DNA from: Pseudomonas capeferrum
GTDB taxonomy: Bacteria > Pseudomonadota > Gammaproteobacteria > Pseudomonadales > Pseudomonadaceae
NCBI RefSeq assembly: GCF_000731675.1
Contig: NZ_JMIT01000002.1
Coordinates: 595,456 to 659,455 of the forward strand
DNA: 64,000 bases
Direction of reading: 5' to 3'
A program made the position numbers and the translations under genes. Each line of letters opens with the position of its first letter. Within the stretch, counting starts at the first letter, position 1. Below the pieces are notes generated by a model, which saw only the letters and a list, made by a program, of their open reading frames with translations, was not told the origin of the DNA and did not search any database. Shown here one piece after another: positions 53,614 through 62,969 of the stretch.

Positions 53614-55323
53614 TCAACGCGGCTCCATGTGAGCAATCATCAGTTGCACACTTTCATTGCCACGAAACTCGTTCACATCCAGCTTGTACGCCAGCTCCAC
53701 CCAGCGCACCGTCGGGTTCGGCCACACCTCGCGGTCGACGCCGAAGGCAATGCCATCCAGCCGCACCGAACCGCACTCGCTCTTGAGCACCACCTTCAGG
53801 TGCCGCTCACCCACCACACGCTGCTCGACCAGCTGGAACACACCATGGAACAGCGGCTCCGGGAAGTGCTGCCCCCAGGGCCCGGCATGGCGCAAAGCCT
53901 TGGCCAGGTCGAGGTGGAATTCCTCCACCGCCAGGCTGCCATCTGACAGTAACCGGCCAGTCAGGTCCTCTTCGCACAGCTGGCGCCGCACTTCTTCGTC
54001 GAACGCCTCAGCAAAGGCCGGGAAGTTGCCCTCAGGCAGCGACAACCCCGCCGCCATGGCATGGCCGCCGAACTTGCTGATCAGTTGCGGATGACGCGCC
54101 GCGACCGCATCCAGCGCATCGCGAATATGAAAACCGGGTACCGAGCGCGCCGAACCCTTGAGCATGCCGTCGCCAGCATCGGCAAAGGCGATGGTCGGCC
54201 GGTGATAGCGCTCCTTCAGGCGCGAAGCGAGAATCCCGATCACGCCCTGGTGCCAGTCGGCATCGAACAGGCACAGGCCATACGGCATGGACTCGACCGG
54301 CAAATCCTTCAGTTGGGCCAGCGCCTCACGCTGCATGCCTTGCTCGATGGACTTGCGGTCCTGGTTGAGGTCGTCCAGCTGCTGGGCCATGTCCTGGGCC
54401 AAGGCCGCGTCTTCGCACAGCAGGCACTCGATGCCCAGGCTCATGTCGTCCAGGCGCCCGGCCGCGTTCAAACGCGGGCCAAGGATGAACCCCAGGTCAG
54501 TCGAAGTGATGCGCCGGTGGTCACGGCGGGCCACTTCCAGAATCGCCTTGAGCCCCGGCCGTGCGCGGCCGGCACGAATGCGCTCGAGGCCCTGGTGCAC
54601 CAGAATGCGGTTGTTGGCGTCCAGCGGCACCACGTCGGCGACACTGCCCAGCGCCACCAGGTCGAGCAGCTCGCCGATGTTCGGCTGTGCTTGGTTCTGG
54701 TAGCGCCCCAGGCTGCGCAGGCGTGCGCGCAAGGCCATGAGCACATAGAAGATTACCCCGACCCCGGCCAACGACTTGCTCGGGAAGTCGCAGCCCGGCT
54801 GGTTCGGGTTGATGATCGCATCGGCGTCGGGCAACTGCTCGCCCGGCAAGTGGTGATCGGTGACCAGCACCTTGAGCCCCGCTGCCTTGGCTGCCGCCAC
54901 GCCGTCGACACTGGAGATACCGTTGTCGACAGTGATCAGCAATTGCGGTTGGCGCTGCAGCGCGACCTCAACGATCTCCGGGGTCAGGCCATAGCCGAAT
55001 TCGAAGCGGTTGGGCACCAGGTAGTCGACGTGGGCCGCGCCCAGCAAGCGCAGGCCCAGCACACCCACGGTACTGGCGGTGGCGCCGTCGGCATCGAAGT
55101 CGCCAACGATGAGGATGCGCTGGCGCTGGTCGAGCGCTTCGACCAGCAGGTCTACCCCCGCCTCGATGCCTTTGAGCTGCTGGTACGGCAGCAGCCGCGC
55201 CAGGCTCTTGTCCAGCTCGGCCTCGCTCTGCACGCCGCGGGCGGCATACAGGCGGGTCAGCAAGGGTGGCAGGTTACCCAGAAATGGCAGGGTCGACGGC
55301 AGGGGGCGAGGTTCGATACGCAT
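53614..55323 (-). CDS. recJ: Single-stranded-DNA-specific exonuclease RecJ
   Basis: RecJ degrades single-stranded DNA 5' to 3' in recombination and mismatch repair. The 569-residue product carries the DHH-family motifs: LIVGDFDADGATASTVG, LITVDNGISS, KVLVTDHHLPGEQLPDADAI, INPNQPGCDFPSKSLAG and the DHHA1 part SKFGGHAMAAGLSLPE. The start at 55323 precedes the family N-terminus MRIEPRPLPSTLPFLGNLPP. The yaeQ gene lies 12 bases upstream on the same strand. Confidence 0.95.
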   Translation of the reverse strand: MRIEPRPLPSTLPFLGNLPPLLTRLYAARGVQSEAELDKSLARLLPYQQLKGIEAGVDLLVEALDQRQRILIVGDFDADGATASTVGVLGLRLLGAAHVDYLVPNRFEFGYGLTPEIVEVALQRQPQLLITVDNGISSVDGVAAAKAAGLKVLVTDHHLPGEQLPDADAIINPNQPGCDFPSKSLAGVGVIFYVLMALRARLRSLGRYQNQAQPNIGELLDLVALGSVADVVPLDANNRILVHQGLERIRAGRARPGLKAILEVARRDHRRITSTDLGFILGPRLNAAGRLDDMSLGIECLLCEDAALAQDMAQQLDDLNQDRKSIEQGMQREALAQLKDLPVESMPYGLCLFDADWHQGVIGILASRLKERYHRPTIAFADAGDGMLKGSARSVPGFHIRDALDAVAARHPQLISKFGGHAMAAGLSLPEGNFPAFAEAFDEEVRRQLCEEDLTGRLLSDGSLAVEEFHLDLAKALRHAGPWGQHFPEPLFHGVFQLVEQRVVGERHLKVVLKSECGSVRLDGIAFGVDREVWPNPTVRWVELAYKLDVNEFRGNESVQLMIAHMEPR

Positions 55324-55335
55324 AAGGGCTTCGGC

Positions 55336-55878
55336 TCAGCCGCGCTCGCCAAGCAGCCACTGCAGCTGCACTTCGTGCTGGCCACGGTCATCGGTGACGA
55401 ACACTGTGCCTTCGCTGATCATTACGTCCCACTTGATGCTGCGCGGCATGTCGGTGGCCAGGGTCTCCAGCACCTCTTGCGGCACAGCGGCAATGTTCAG
55501 GTTCTTCAGGTTCTTGACCGCAGGCACCACTTTGGTCTCCCACACTCGCAGGCTACCGTAGGCCAGCAGGCTGGTGCGCTCGGTGCGGCGGGAACACCAG
55601 GTCAGGCGGTCCGCGTCCGGCTGGCCGACTTCGATCCAGTGCAAAACGCGATCGTCCAGGCTCTTTTCCCACAATGCCGGCTCATCGACATCCGACAGGC
55701 CGCGACCAAACGACAGCTGCTCGTTGTACCAGAGCGCATAAGCCAGCAGACGCACCGCCATACGCTCTTCGGTTTCCGACGGGTGACGAGCAATGGTCTG
55801 CTTGACGCTTTCGTACACGCTGCGATCGAGGTCGGTCAGATTCAGTTCGAATTTGTAGGTGGTGGACGGCTGGGCCAT
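55336..55878 (-). CDS. yaeQ: YaeQ family protein
   Basis: A 180-residue protein of the YaeQ family, a PD-(D/E)XK nuclease-like fold without proven enzymatic activity. MAQPSTTYKFELNLTDLDRS, RMAVRLLAYALWYNEQLSFG, WIEVGQPDADRLTWCSRRTE and the C-terminal DDRGQHEVQLQWLLGERG are typical. The ATG at 55878 fits family length; the open frame runs more than 1 kb further upstream, antisense to the CoA-transferase gene, which is spurious. It is probably cotranscribed with recJ. Confidence 0.9.
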   Translation of the reverse strand: MAQPSTTYKFELNLTDLDRSVYESVKQTIARHPSETEERMAVRLLAYALWYNEQLSFGRGLSDVDEPALWEKSLDDRVLHWIEVGQPDADRLTWCSRRTERTSLLAYGSLRVWETKVVPAVKNLKNLNIAAVPQEVLETLATDMPRSIKWDVMISEGTVFVTDDRGQHEVQLQWLLGERG

Positions 55879-56010
55879 GGTCGACGGGCTTCTTGCGCAA
55901 AGAAAAGTGACACAGTCTAACCGATCCTGCCCTTCGTTGCGCCGCGGCAGTATCTGCGGCTTCGGAGCTATGATAAAACCACGGCTCTGCCCAGTTGCCA
56001 CGGATGCCCC

Positions 56011-57210
56011 ATGCCTACGCCCAGCAAACCCCTCGCCGGCCTGAAAGTCATCGAACTCGGGACCCTGATCGCTGGCCCGTTCGCCTCGCGTATCTGTGCC
56101 GAGTTCGGCGCCGAGGTGATCAAGGTCGAGTCCCCCGATGGCGGCGATCCGCTGCGCAAATGGCGCAAGATGTACGAAGGCACGTCGCTGTGGTGGTTCG
56201 TGCAGGCGCGCAACAAACAGTCGCTGACCCTCAACCTCAAGCACCCGGAAGGCCTCGAGATCCTCAAACGCCTGTTGGCCGACGCCGACATCCTGATCGA
56301 AAACTTCCGCCCCGGCGTGCTGGAAAAACTCGGCCTGGGCTGGGACGTGCTGCACGCGCTCAACCCGCGCCTGGTCATGGTGCGCCTGTCCGGTTTCGGC
56401 CAGACCGGGCCGATGAAAGACCAGCCGGGCTTTGGCGCCGTGGGCGAGTCCATGGGCGGCCTGCGCTACATCACCGGCTTCGATGACCGCCCGCCGGTGC
56501 GCACGGGTATTTCCATCGGTGACTCGATTGCCGCCTTGTGGGGAGTGATCGGCGCGTTGATGGCCTTGCGTCACCAGGAAGTCAACGGCGGCCAGGGCCA
56601 GGTAGTGGACGTGGCGCTGTACGAGGCGATCTTCGCCATGATGGAAAGCATGGTCCCGGAATTCGACGTCTTTGGTTTCATCCGTGAGCGCACCGGCAAT
56701 ATCATGCCGGGCATCACCCCCTCCTCCATCCATACCAGTGCCGATGGCAAGCATGTGCAGATCGGCGCCAACGGCGATGCGATCTTCAAGCGCTTCATGC
56801 AGGCCATCGGCCGCGCCGACCTGGCCGATGACCCCACGCTGGCCACCAACGATGGCCGCGACCTGCGCCGGGACGAGCTGTACGGGGTAATCGACCGCTG
56901 GGCCAACAGCCAGCCGCTGGACCAGCTCATGCAGGTGCTCACTACCGCCGAAGTGCCAGCCAGCCGCATCTATTCGGCCGAAGACATGTTCAATGACCCG
57001 CAATACCTGGCACGGGAGATGTTTCTGCAGGCACGCCTGCCAGACGGCAAACCCTTCAAGATGCCAGGCATCGTGCCCAAGCTTTCGGAAACGCCCGGCT
57101 CCACCGAATGGGTCGGGCCGGCGCTGGGCGAACACACCGAAGCACTGCTCGCTGCCCTGGGCTACGACGCAGCCGCCATCGCCGGCCTGCGCGCAGCAGG
57201 CGCGGTCTGA
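56011..57210 (+). CDS. CaiB/BaiF-type CoA-transferase (family III)
   Basis: A 399-residue CoA-transferase. KPLAGLKVIELGTLIAGPFA, RICAEFGAEVIKVESPDGGD, NKQSLTLNLKHPEGLEILKR and the catalytic aspartate region TGISIGDSIAALWG are typical. Members move CoA between carboxylic acids such as formyl, succinyl, carnitine or aromatic substrates; the donor and acceptor here cannot be deduced. It is followed 15 bases later by a periplasmic protein gene, and diverges from yaeQ. Confidence 0.88.
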   Translation: MPTPSKPLAGLKVIELGTLIAGPFASRICAEFGAEVIKVESPDGGDPLRKWRKMYEGTSLWWFVQARNKQSLTLNLKHPEGLEILKRLLADADILIENFRPGVLEKLGLGWDVLHALNPRLVMVRLSGFGQTGPMKDQPGFGAVGESMGGLRYITGFDDRPPVRTGISIGDSIAALWGVIGALMALRHQEVNGGQGQVVDVALYEAIFAMMESMVPEFDVFGFIRERTGNIMPGITPSSIHTSADGKHVQIGANGDAIFKRFMQAIGRADLADDPTLATNDGRDLRRDELYGVIDRWANSQPLDQLMQVLTTAEVPASRIYSAEDMFNDPQYLAREMFLQARLPDGKPFKMPGIVPKLSETPGSTEWVGPALGEHTEALLAALGYDAAAIAGLRAAGAV

Positions 57211-57225
57211 CCTCTGCCGCCGCCG

Positions 57226-58101
57226 ATGCGAGTTGCCCGCTGGTTGCGCCCCCTGCTCCTGCTGTGCGGGCTACTGCCCGCACTGGCCATACTGCCCGCC
57301 GCGGCCAAGGAGCGTATCTGGTGGCTGGTTCGAGACCTGCCGCCGTTCACCATTTTCGAAGGCCCGGAGAAAGGCCAGGGGGTGGTTGATCGCCTGCTGC
57401 CGCAGTTGATCGCGCAGATGCCCGAATACGATCACAGCATCGTCCGGGTCAACCGCGCGCGGGGTATCCAGATGCTTCAGGACGCCAGCAGCTTCACCTG
57501 CGACCCGACCCTGCTGTGGACGCAGGAACGTGCCGGATACGTGCATTTTTCCATGCCGTTACTGGGTGTAATGAGCGGCGGGCTGGTGGTCCGCAAGGAA
57601 GACGAGGCACTGCTTGCGCCGTTTCTCACAGGCCACGAAGTCGATTTGCACGGGCTGTTGAACCAGACCTCGTTGAAGCTCGGTATCGTCGCCGAGCGCA
57701 GCTATGGCACGCAGATCGATGAGGTTCTGCGTCAGCTGCCAGAGGCGTCGCTCAGCCGCCACTACGGCAACGATGCCACCGCCAACCAACTGCAAATGCA
57801 GCGACTGGGCCGCCTGCACATGGTGATGGGGTACTGGCCAGAGGTGCGTTACCTGATCCAGCAGCAAGGCGGGTTACTGGCGGATTACCACTTCCACCCT
57901 GTGCAAGGCGTGAACCCTTACCAGTTTCTGCATGTGGGTTGCTCGAACTCGCCACTGGGGCGCGAGGCCATTGCGCACATCGACCAACTGCTGCCCACGC
58001 TGCGTCGGGACACGTTGCCGGGGCTGTATGCACGGTGGCTGGACCCGCAGTTGCAGGAAGACTACCTGGAGCAGAGCAAGCAGTTTTTCAAAGGCGAATA
58101 G
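57226..58101 (+). CDS. Secreted solute-binding-type protein (TIGR02285-like)
   Basis: A 291-residue secreted protein with signal peptide MRVARWLRPLLLLCGLLPAL (cleavage near AAAK). The mature part has IWWLVRDLPPFTIFEGPEKG, RVNRARGIQMLQ, CDPTLLWTQERAGYVHFSMP, LGIVAERSYGTQIDEVL and a C-terminal LYARWLDPQLQEDYLEQSKQ, a divergent amino-acid-binding (SBP3) fold of the TIGR02285 type. No permease genes adjoin it, so it may be an orphan binding or sensor protein. Function unknown. Confidence 0.78.
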   Translation: MRVARWLRPLLLLCGLLPALAILPAAAKERIWWLVRDLPPFTIFEGPEKGQGVVDRLLPQLIAQMPEYDHSIVRVNRARGIQMLQDASSFTCDPTLLWTQERAGYVHFSMPLLGVMSGGLVVRKEDEALLAPFLTGHEVDLHGLLNQTSLKLGIVAERSYGTQIDEVLRQLPEASLSRHYGNDATANQLQMQRLGRLHMVMGYWPEVRYLIQQQGGLLADYHFHPVQGVNPYQFLHVGCSNSPLGREAIAHIDQLLPTLRRDTLPGLYARWLDPQLQEDYLEQSKQFFKGE

Positions 58102-58130
58102 GCCTTTGCCCATGCCGGCGTGAATCACGC

Positions 58131-58170
58131 AAAAAAAAGAAACCCCGGACGCTGGGGAGGACGCCCGGGG
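58131..58170 (-). terminator. Terminator downstream of the DUF3509 gene
   Basis: On the minus strand CCCCGG and CCGGGG flank a 16-base loop, followed by TTTCTTTTTTTT. It lies about 92 bases past the stop of the DUF3509 gene and 30 bases past the convergent gene's stop. Confidence 0.6.
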
Positions 58171-58262
58171 CCAATCGAAAGTCCTTGGAGACTTCCCGGA
58201 ACAGCCTGCCAACACCGGAGCAAAGCGCTGGCTGGCTGCCCTTACTGTGTCTGAAAGCCGGG

Positions 58263-58544
58263 TCAGGCAAAGGTTCCCTGAGGTTGCTGACGCTGTTGCA
58301 ACGCAGCAATGACACAAGGCTGCAATCGCCCTTCGGCAATCTGCAGATCACGGTGCAGACCATCCACCACGTCAATCAGCAGGCGCTGCTCCTGCAACTG
58401 GCGCAGACTTACCGTGCGCTGCAGGGTGATGCCTGCAAGGCTGTCAAACACGGTCAATTGACGATTGCCATTGGCATCGGCGATGCCCAGGTGGGTTTGA
58501 TAAGGGGTCAGGGCTTCGTTGAGCAGTCTGCAGATTCTTTCCAT
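58263..58544 (-). CDS. DUF3509-like small protein
   Basis: A 93-residue soluble protein, MERICRLLNEALTPYQTHLG then GNRQLTVFDSLAGITLQRTV and LIDVVDGLHRDLQIAEGRLQ. The arrangement of a short N-terminal helix, two beta strands and a C-terminal helix fits DUF3509, a pseudomonad family of unknown function. A GTG at 58553 could add three residues. It stands alone, followed by a poly-U terminator. Confidence 0.65.
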   Translation of the reverse strand: MERICRLLNEALTPYQTHLGIADANGNRQLTVFDSLAGITLQRTVSLRQLQEQRLLIDVVDGLHRDLQIAEGRLQPCVIAALQQRQQPQGTFA

Positions 58545-58623
58545 CCGGATCACTCGCTGCGTGGTGGGCTATAGAGAAACTGACCAACAAGCGCAGCGTA
58601 AAGTTCGAGACGCTGGCGCTGTT

Positions 58624-59040
58624 TCAGTGAGCATGCGGCGCAGACGTGACAGTTTGAGTACGCCTGCCCAGGCACTGAAGCGCACGCTGCAGGTGCGTCA
58701 TGGACAGCGGCCAGGGCAGCTCGGCAATGACCCAAAGCCCCCGTTGCTTGGCCTCCAGGGCAAGATTGTGCTGGTCGGGTGCTGCCTGACCCACGAACAT
58801 CAAGGCGCGCAACGCAGGCATGCCGGTGAGCCGTTTCAATACGGCATGCCCTGCCTTTGTGGGCATCGCGTGGTCGAGGATCAGCAAGTCAGGGCAGCGG
58901 CCAGCGGACAGGCAGGCGCGCAGGTCGCCCGCGTCCTCGATGATGCGCACGTCGAATATGCCTTGGGCGTTGAAGGCCTGATGCAGAAGAATCTGATGGG
59001 AAGGGCGTGCCTGGTGAATCAGCACGTAAGGCCTGGACAT
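58624..59040 (-). CDS. Degenerate receiver-domain protein
   Basis: A 138-residue stand-alone receiver-like protein. The phospho-acceptor position is kept (D56 in DLLILDHAMP), but the usual acidic pair near residues 9-10 is HQ in VLIHQARP, the conserved Thr/Ser after beta-4 is absent (ALMFVGQAAP), and the Lys before the conserved Pro is Leu in VIAELPWPLS. It therefore probably cannot be phosphorylated in the standard way and may act as a protein-interaction domain. No kinase gene adjoins. The C-terminal tail ends SAPHAH. Confidence 0.75.
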   Translation of the reverse strand: MSRPYVLIHQARPSHQILLHQAFNAQGIFDVRIIEDAGDLRACLSAGRCPDLLILDHAMPTKAGHAVLKRLTGMPALRALMFVGQAAPDQHNLALEAKQRGLWVIAELPWPLSMTHLQRALQCLGRRTQTVTSAPHAH

Positions 59041-59153
59041 GAGCCGCTCCTGAAGAAGGAAGGACTCGCAAATCTAGGCAAGACGTCGAGCGGTTTAAAT
59101 AGGAAAAGTCTGAAACAGCGCAAGGAAGCAGCGACAGAGCGAAGCTGCTGCGC

Positions 59154-59183
59154 AACCCATCGCCGGCTTGCCGGCGATGGGTT
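59154..59183 (-). terminator. Hairpin after thrC
   Basis: Perfect 14-bp stem AACCCATCGCCGGC / GCCGGCGATGGGTT with a TT loop, 18 bases past the thrC stop. No U-tract follows; it is still the probable end of the hom-thrC transcript. Confidence 0.65.
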
Positions 59184-59200
59184 ATGTGGCGGTCCTGGCG

Positions 59201-60610
59201 TTAAAGCGGCTTGCCGCGGTTACCGTGCTGGCTGACAAAGCCCTGAACGGCCTTCAGGTCATTGGCCAGCACCGTGCAGCGCTCTTCGCGGCTGAACAGG
59301 TCGACCAGGTGCGCAGGCAACTCCAGCGCCTTGCCCACACCGGCCTTCTCTACCGCTTCCGGGAACTTGACCGGGTGCGCAGTACCCAGCACCACCATTG
59401 GCGTGTCCAGGCTGCGGCGGCACTCACGGGCGGCCTTGACGCCGATCGCGGTATGCGGGTCGAGCACTTCACCGGTGCTGGCGAACACCTCGGCGATGGT
59501 CTCGCAGGTTTGCTCGTCACTGACGGCCAGCGAGTCGAACAGCTTGCGCGCCTCGGTCCAGCGGTCTTCGTCGACGCTGAAGCCGCCACCCTGCTTGAAG
59601 TTCGCCATCAGCTCGGCAATGGCAGCGCCATTGCGGCCATGCAGGTCGAACAGCAGGCGCTCGAAGTTGGACGACACCATGATGTCCATCGACGGCGACA
59701 AGGTCGCGTGCAGGGTTTCCTTGACGTACTGATTGCCGCTCATGAAGCGGTGCAGGATGTCGTTACGGTTGGTGGCCACCACCAGCTGGCTGATCGGCAG
59801 GCCCATGTTGCGCGCCAGGTAGCCGGCGAAGATGTCGCCGAAGTTACCGGTAGGCACCGAGAACGCCACCGAGCGGGCTGGCCCGCCCAACTGCAGGGCT
59901 GCGTGGAAGTAGTAGACGATCTGGGCCATGATCCGCGCCCAGTTGATCGAGTTGACTGCCACCAGGCGGGTGCCCTTGAGGAACGACTGGTCGGCGAAGC
60001 TGGCCTTTACCATCTCCTGGCAGTCGTCAAAGTTGCCTTCGATGGCGATGTTGTGGATGTTGTCGCCGAAGATCGTGGTCATCTGCCGACGCTGTACTTC
60101 CGACACACGCTGGTGCGGGTGCAGGATGAAGATGTCGACGTTGTCGCAACGGCGGCAACCTTCGATGGCGGCAGAACCGGTATCACCGCTGGTGGCGCCA
60201 ACGATCACCACGCGCTCGCCGCGCTTGACCAGCACGTGGTCGAGCAGGCGGCCGAGCAACTGCAGGGCAAAGTCCTTGAAGGCCAGGGTCGGGCCGTGGA
60301 ACAGCTCCATGACCCACTCGTTCGAATTCAACTGGCGCAGCGGCGCCACGGCCGCGTGAGCGAACGCGCCGTAGGTTTCTTCGAGGATCTTCTTGAAGTC
60401 GGCATCAGCGATGCTGCCGGCAACGAACGGGCGCATCACACGGAAGGCCAGTTCGTGGTAAGGCAGGCCAGCCCAGGAGGCGATCTCTTCCTGGGTGAAG
60501 CGTGGCAGGTTTTCAGGGACGTACAGGCCGCCGTCGCTGGCAAGGCCAGCCAGCAGCACATCTTCAAAGTTCAGGGCCGGTGCCTGGCCGCGGGTGCTGA
60601 TATAGCGCAT
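59201..60610 (-). CDS. thrC: Threonine synthase
   Basis: ThrC converts O-phosphohomoserine to threonine with PLP. The 469-residue product begins MRYISTRGQAPALNFEDVLL and carries the PLP lysine K112 in FHGPTLAFKDFALQ, with SGDTGSAAIEG and VPTGNFGDIFAGYLA forming the phosphate-binding site. The frame is open to 60715, but 60610 matches the family. hom lies 58 bases upstream on the same strand, giving the usual hom-thrC pair. Confidence 0.96.
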   Translation of the reverse strand: MRYISTRGQAPALNFEDVLLAGLASDGGLYVPENLPRFTQEEIASWAGLPYHELAFRVMRPFVAGSIADADFKKILEETYGAFAHAAVAPLRQLNSNEWVMELFHGPTLAFKDFALQLLGRLLDHVLVKRGERVVIVGATSGDTGSAAIEGCRRCDNVDIFILHPHQRVSEVQRRQMTTIFGDNIHNIAIEGNFDDCQEMVKASFADQSFLKGTRLVAVNSINWARIMAQIVYYFHAALQLGGPARSVAFSVPTGNFGDIFAGYLARNMGLPISQLVVATNRNDILHRFMSGNQYVKETLHATLSPSMDIMVSSNFERLLFDLHGRNGAAIAELMANFKQGGGFSVDEDRWTEARKLFDSLAVSDEQTCETIAEVFASTGEVLDPHTAIGVKAARECRRSLDTPMVVLGTAHPVKFPEAVEKAGVGKALELPAHLVDLFSREERCTVLANDLKAVQGFVSQHGNRGKPL

Positions 60611-60668
60611 GGTGCAAACCTTCGAGACTGGGGCCGGGGCCGCTGGCGCGGCCCGTCGGCACTCTTCG

Positions 60669-61973
60669 TTAATTAAGCTGTTCGACGCGGATGCGCACGA
60701 CCTTGCCAACCACATCCTGCAGGGCTTCCAGAGCGACGATGGCGTCGTTGATACCTTGCTCGACCACGCGGTGGGTCAGCAGGATCATCGGCACCAGGCC
60801 ATCCTGCTCTTCGGCTTCCTTCTGCATGATCGATTCGATGTTGATGCCACGCTCCGACAGGATGCTGGCCACCTGGGCCAAAACACCGGGGTGATCCTTG
60901 GCCTGGATGCGCAGGTAGTAGGCACTTTCGCAGGCCTCGATCGGCAGGATCGGGTGCGACGACAACGAATCGGGCTGGAAGGCCAGGTGCGGCACGCGGT
61001 TTTCCGGGTCGGAGGTCATGGCGCGGACCACGTCGACCAGGTCGGCCACCACCGACGAAGCGGTCGGCTCCATACCGGCACCGGCGCCGTAGTACAGGGT
61101 CGAGCCAGCGGCGTCGCCGTTGACCATGACTGCGTTCATCACGCCATTGACATTGGCGATCAGGCGGTCGCTCGGGATCAGCGTCGGGTGCACGCGCAGC
61201 TCGATACCTTCGGCCGTGCGGCGTGCCACACCCAAGTGCTTGATGCGATAGCCCAGGGCCTCGGCGTAGTTCACGTCAGCGGTGGTCAGCTGGGTGATGC
61301 CCTCGGTGTAGGCCTTGTCGAACTGCAGCGGGATACCAAAGGCAATGGAGGCCAGGATGGTCAGCTTGTGCGCAGCATCGATGCCTTCGACGTCGAAGGT
61401 CGGGTCGGCTTCGGCATAGCCCAGGGCCTGGGCTTCAGCCAGTACGTCCGGGAAGGCACGGCCCTTCTCGCGCATTTCGGTGAGGATGAAGTTGCCAGTG
61501 CCGTTGATGATGCCGGCCAGCCAGTTGATATGGTTGGCCGACAAGCCTTCACGGATGGCCTTGATCACCGGGATGCCGCCGGCAACCGCCGCTTCGAAGG
61601 CGACGATCACGCCCTTCTCGCGGGCCTTGGCGAAGATTTCGTTGCCGTGCACGGCGATCAGCGCCTTGTTGGCGGTGACCACGTGCTTGCCGTTTTCGAT
61701 GGCCTTGAGTACCAGGTCACGGGCGATGGTATAGCCACCGATCAGCTCGATGACAATGTCGATCTCCGGGTTGCTCGCAACGTCGAACACATCAGCGGTA
61801 ATGGGGGTACCGGTAATCTGGCAGTTCGGGTTCGGCGAGCGCATGGCGATCTGGGCCACTTCAATACCGCGCCCGGCACGGCGGGCAATCTCCTCGGCGT
61901 TGCGCTGAAGTACATTGAAGGTTCCGCCACCGACGGTCCCCAACCCACAGATGCCTACTTTGACCGGTTTCAC
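60669..61973 (-). CDS. hom: Homoserine dehydrogenase
   Basis: Hom reduces aspartate semialdehyde to homoserine with NAD(P)H. The 434-residue product starts VKPVKVGICGLGTVGGGTFN (GTG start at 61973, GGGGAG seven bases before), with the Rossmann GxGxxG. VVTANKALIAVHG, GGIPVIKAIREGL, NGTGNFILTEM and a C-terminal ACT domain (YLRIQAKDHPGVLAQVASIL) follow; the ACT domain suggests feedback by threonine. Upstream codons in frame lack homology. It precedes thrC and follows dsbC. Confidence 0.96.
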   Translation of the reverse strand: MKPVKVGICGLGTVGGGTFNVLQRNAEEIARRAGRGIEVAQIAMRSPNPNCQITGTPITADVFDVASNPEIDIVIELIGGYTIARDLVLKAIENGKHVVTANKALIAVHGNEIFAKAREKGVIVAFEAAVAGGIPVIKAIREGLSANHINWLAGIINGTGNFILTEMREKGRAFPDVLAEAQALGYAEADPTFDVEGIDAAHKLTILASIAFGIPLQFDKAYTEGITQLTTADVNYAEALGYRIKHLGVARRTAEGIELRVHPTLIPSDRLIANVNGVMNAVMVNGDAAGSTLYYGAGAGMEPTASSVVADLVDVVRAMTSDPENRVPHLAFQPDSLSSHPILPIEACESAYYLRIQAKDHPGVLAQVASILSERGINIESIMQKEAEEQDGLVPMILLTHRVVEQGINDAIVALEALQDVVGKVVRIRVEQLN

Positions 61974-62055
61974 TGTGAACTCCCCATTGAACGGCCGGCA
62001 CCTGCGCCGACCGTGAAACATGCCGTCACCCCATGACGACGGCGTACTGAATAAA

Positions 62056-62817
62056 TTACTTGGCTGCTTGCTGCTGGCCGGCCAGGGCCAACTTGGCCAC
62101 TTGCGGCGCCGGCTGGTAGCCCGGGATCACCTGGCCGCTTTCAAGGACGATCGCCGGCGTGCCGTTGACGCCGATCGACTGGCCCAGCTGGAACTGCTTG
62201 CTGACCGGGTTGGCGCACTTGGCCGCCTTGATTTCCTTGCCATCGACCATCTTGTCCAGCGCCGCGCGGCGGTCGCTGGAACACCAGACTGCCTGCAACT
62301 GCTCGTCACCCGGCGAACCGAGGCCCTGACGCGGGAAGGCGACATAGCGCACTTCGATACCGCGACGGTTCAGCTCCGGCACTTCGGCGTGCAGCTTGTG
62401 GCAATACGGGCAGGTGGTATCGGTGAACACGGTGATGTGCGACTTGGTCTCGCCTTTGGCAGGATAAACCACCATCTCGGCGGCTGGAATGCCATTGATG
62501 AGCTTGGCGACACCTTGACGCTCGGTCTTCTCGGTCAGGTTGACCGGCTTGCCGTCCTGGATCTGGTACAGGTAGCCCTGCATGACGAACTGGCCGTCAG
62601 CGCTGGCGTACAGCACACGGCCGCCCTGCAGCTTGACTTCATACAGGCCGTTGAGCGGGCTGCTGGCAACGCTTTCTACGGGCACTTCCAGTTCGAGGTT
62701 CTGCAATGACTTGCGGATGGCCTGCTCGGCACCGGCATTGCTGTCGGTTGCCGCGGCAACGGCAAAGGTACTGGCCAGCGCCAACGCGGCGGCGGCGAAA
62801 ATCTGGGTCAAACGCAT
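62056..62817 (-). CDS. dsbC: Thiol:disulfide interchange protein DsbC
   Basis: DsbC is a periplasmic disulfide isomerase. The 253-residue precursor has a signal peptide MRLTQIFAAAALALASTFAV (cleavage near AAA-T), an N-terminal dimerisation domain and a thioredoxin domain with the active CPYC (C136, C139) in FTDTTCPYCHKLH; a second cysteine pair (C179, C201) is structural. The cis-Pro loop NGTPAIVLESG is present. It lies between xerD and hom on the same strand. Confidence 0.95.
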   Translation of the reverse strand: MRLTQIFAAAALALASTFAVAAATDSNAGAEQAIRKSLQNLELEVPVESVASSPLNGLYEVKLQGGRVLYASADGQFVMQGYLYQIQDGKPVNLTEKTERQGVAKLINGIPAAEMVVYPAKGETKSHITVFTDTTCPYCHKLHAEVPELNRRGIEVRYVAFPRQGLGSPGDEQLQAVWCSSDRRAALDKMVDGKEIKAAKCANPVSKQFQLGQSIGVNGTPAIVLESGQVIPGYQPAPQVAKLALAGQQQAAK

Positions 62818-62969
62818 GGGAACTCCTGAAGGCGGACAGGGGCCGGAGGGCGTCACCTGCAAAAAAACGCGGTGACCGTGCGGCCCTTGGTGCAAACCGC
62901 TCAAGCCTACCACATCACACCACCGTTGAAGGGGTCTGCGGATACCGGCCGGCGGAACATGAAAATCAT

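Noticed and set aside
55879..57135. Long upstream extension of the yaeQ frame on the minus strand
   Set aside because: The extra 400 codons run opposite the CoA-transferase gene and lack similarity to YaeQ; the family length fits the start at 55878.
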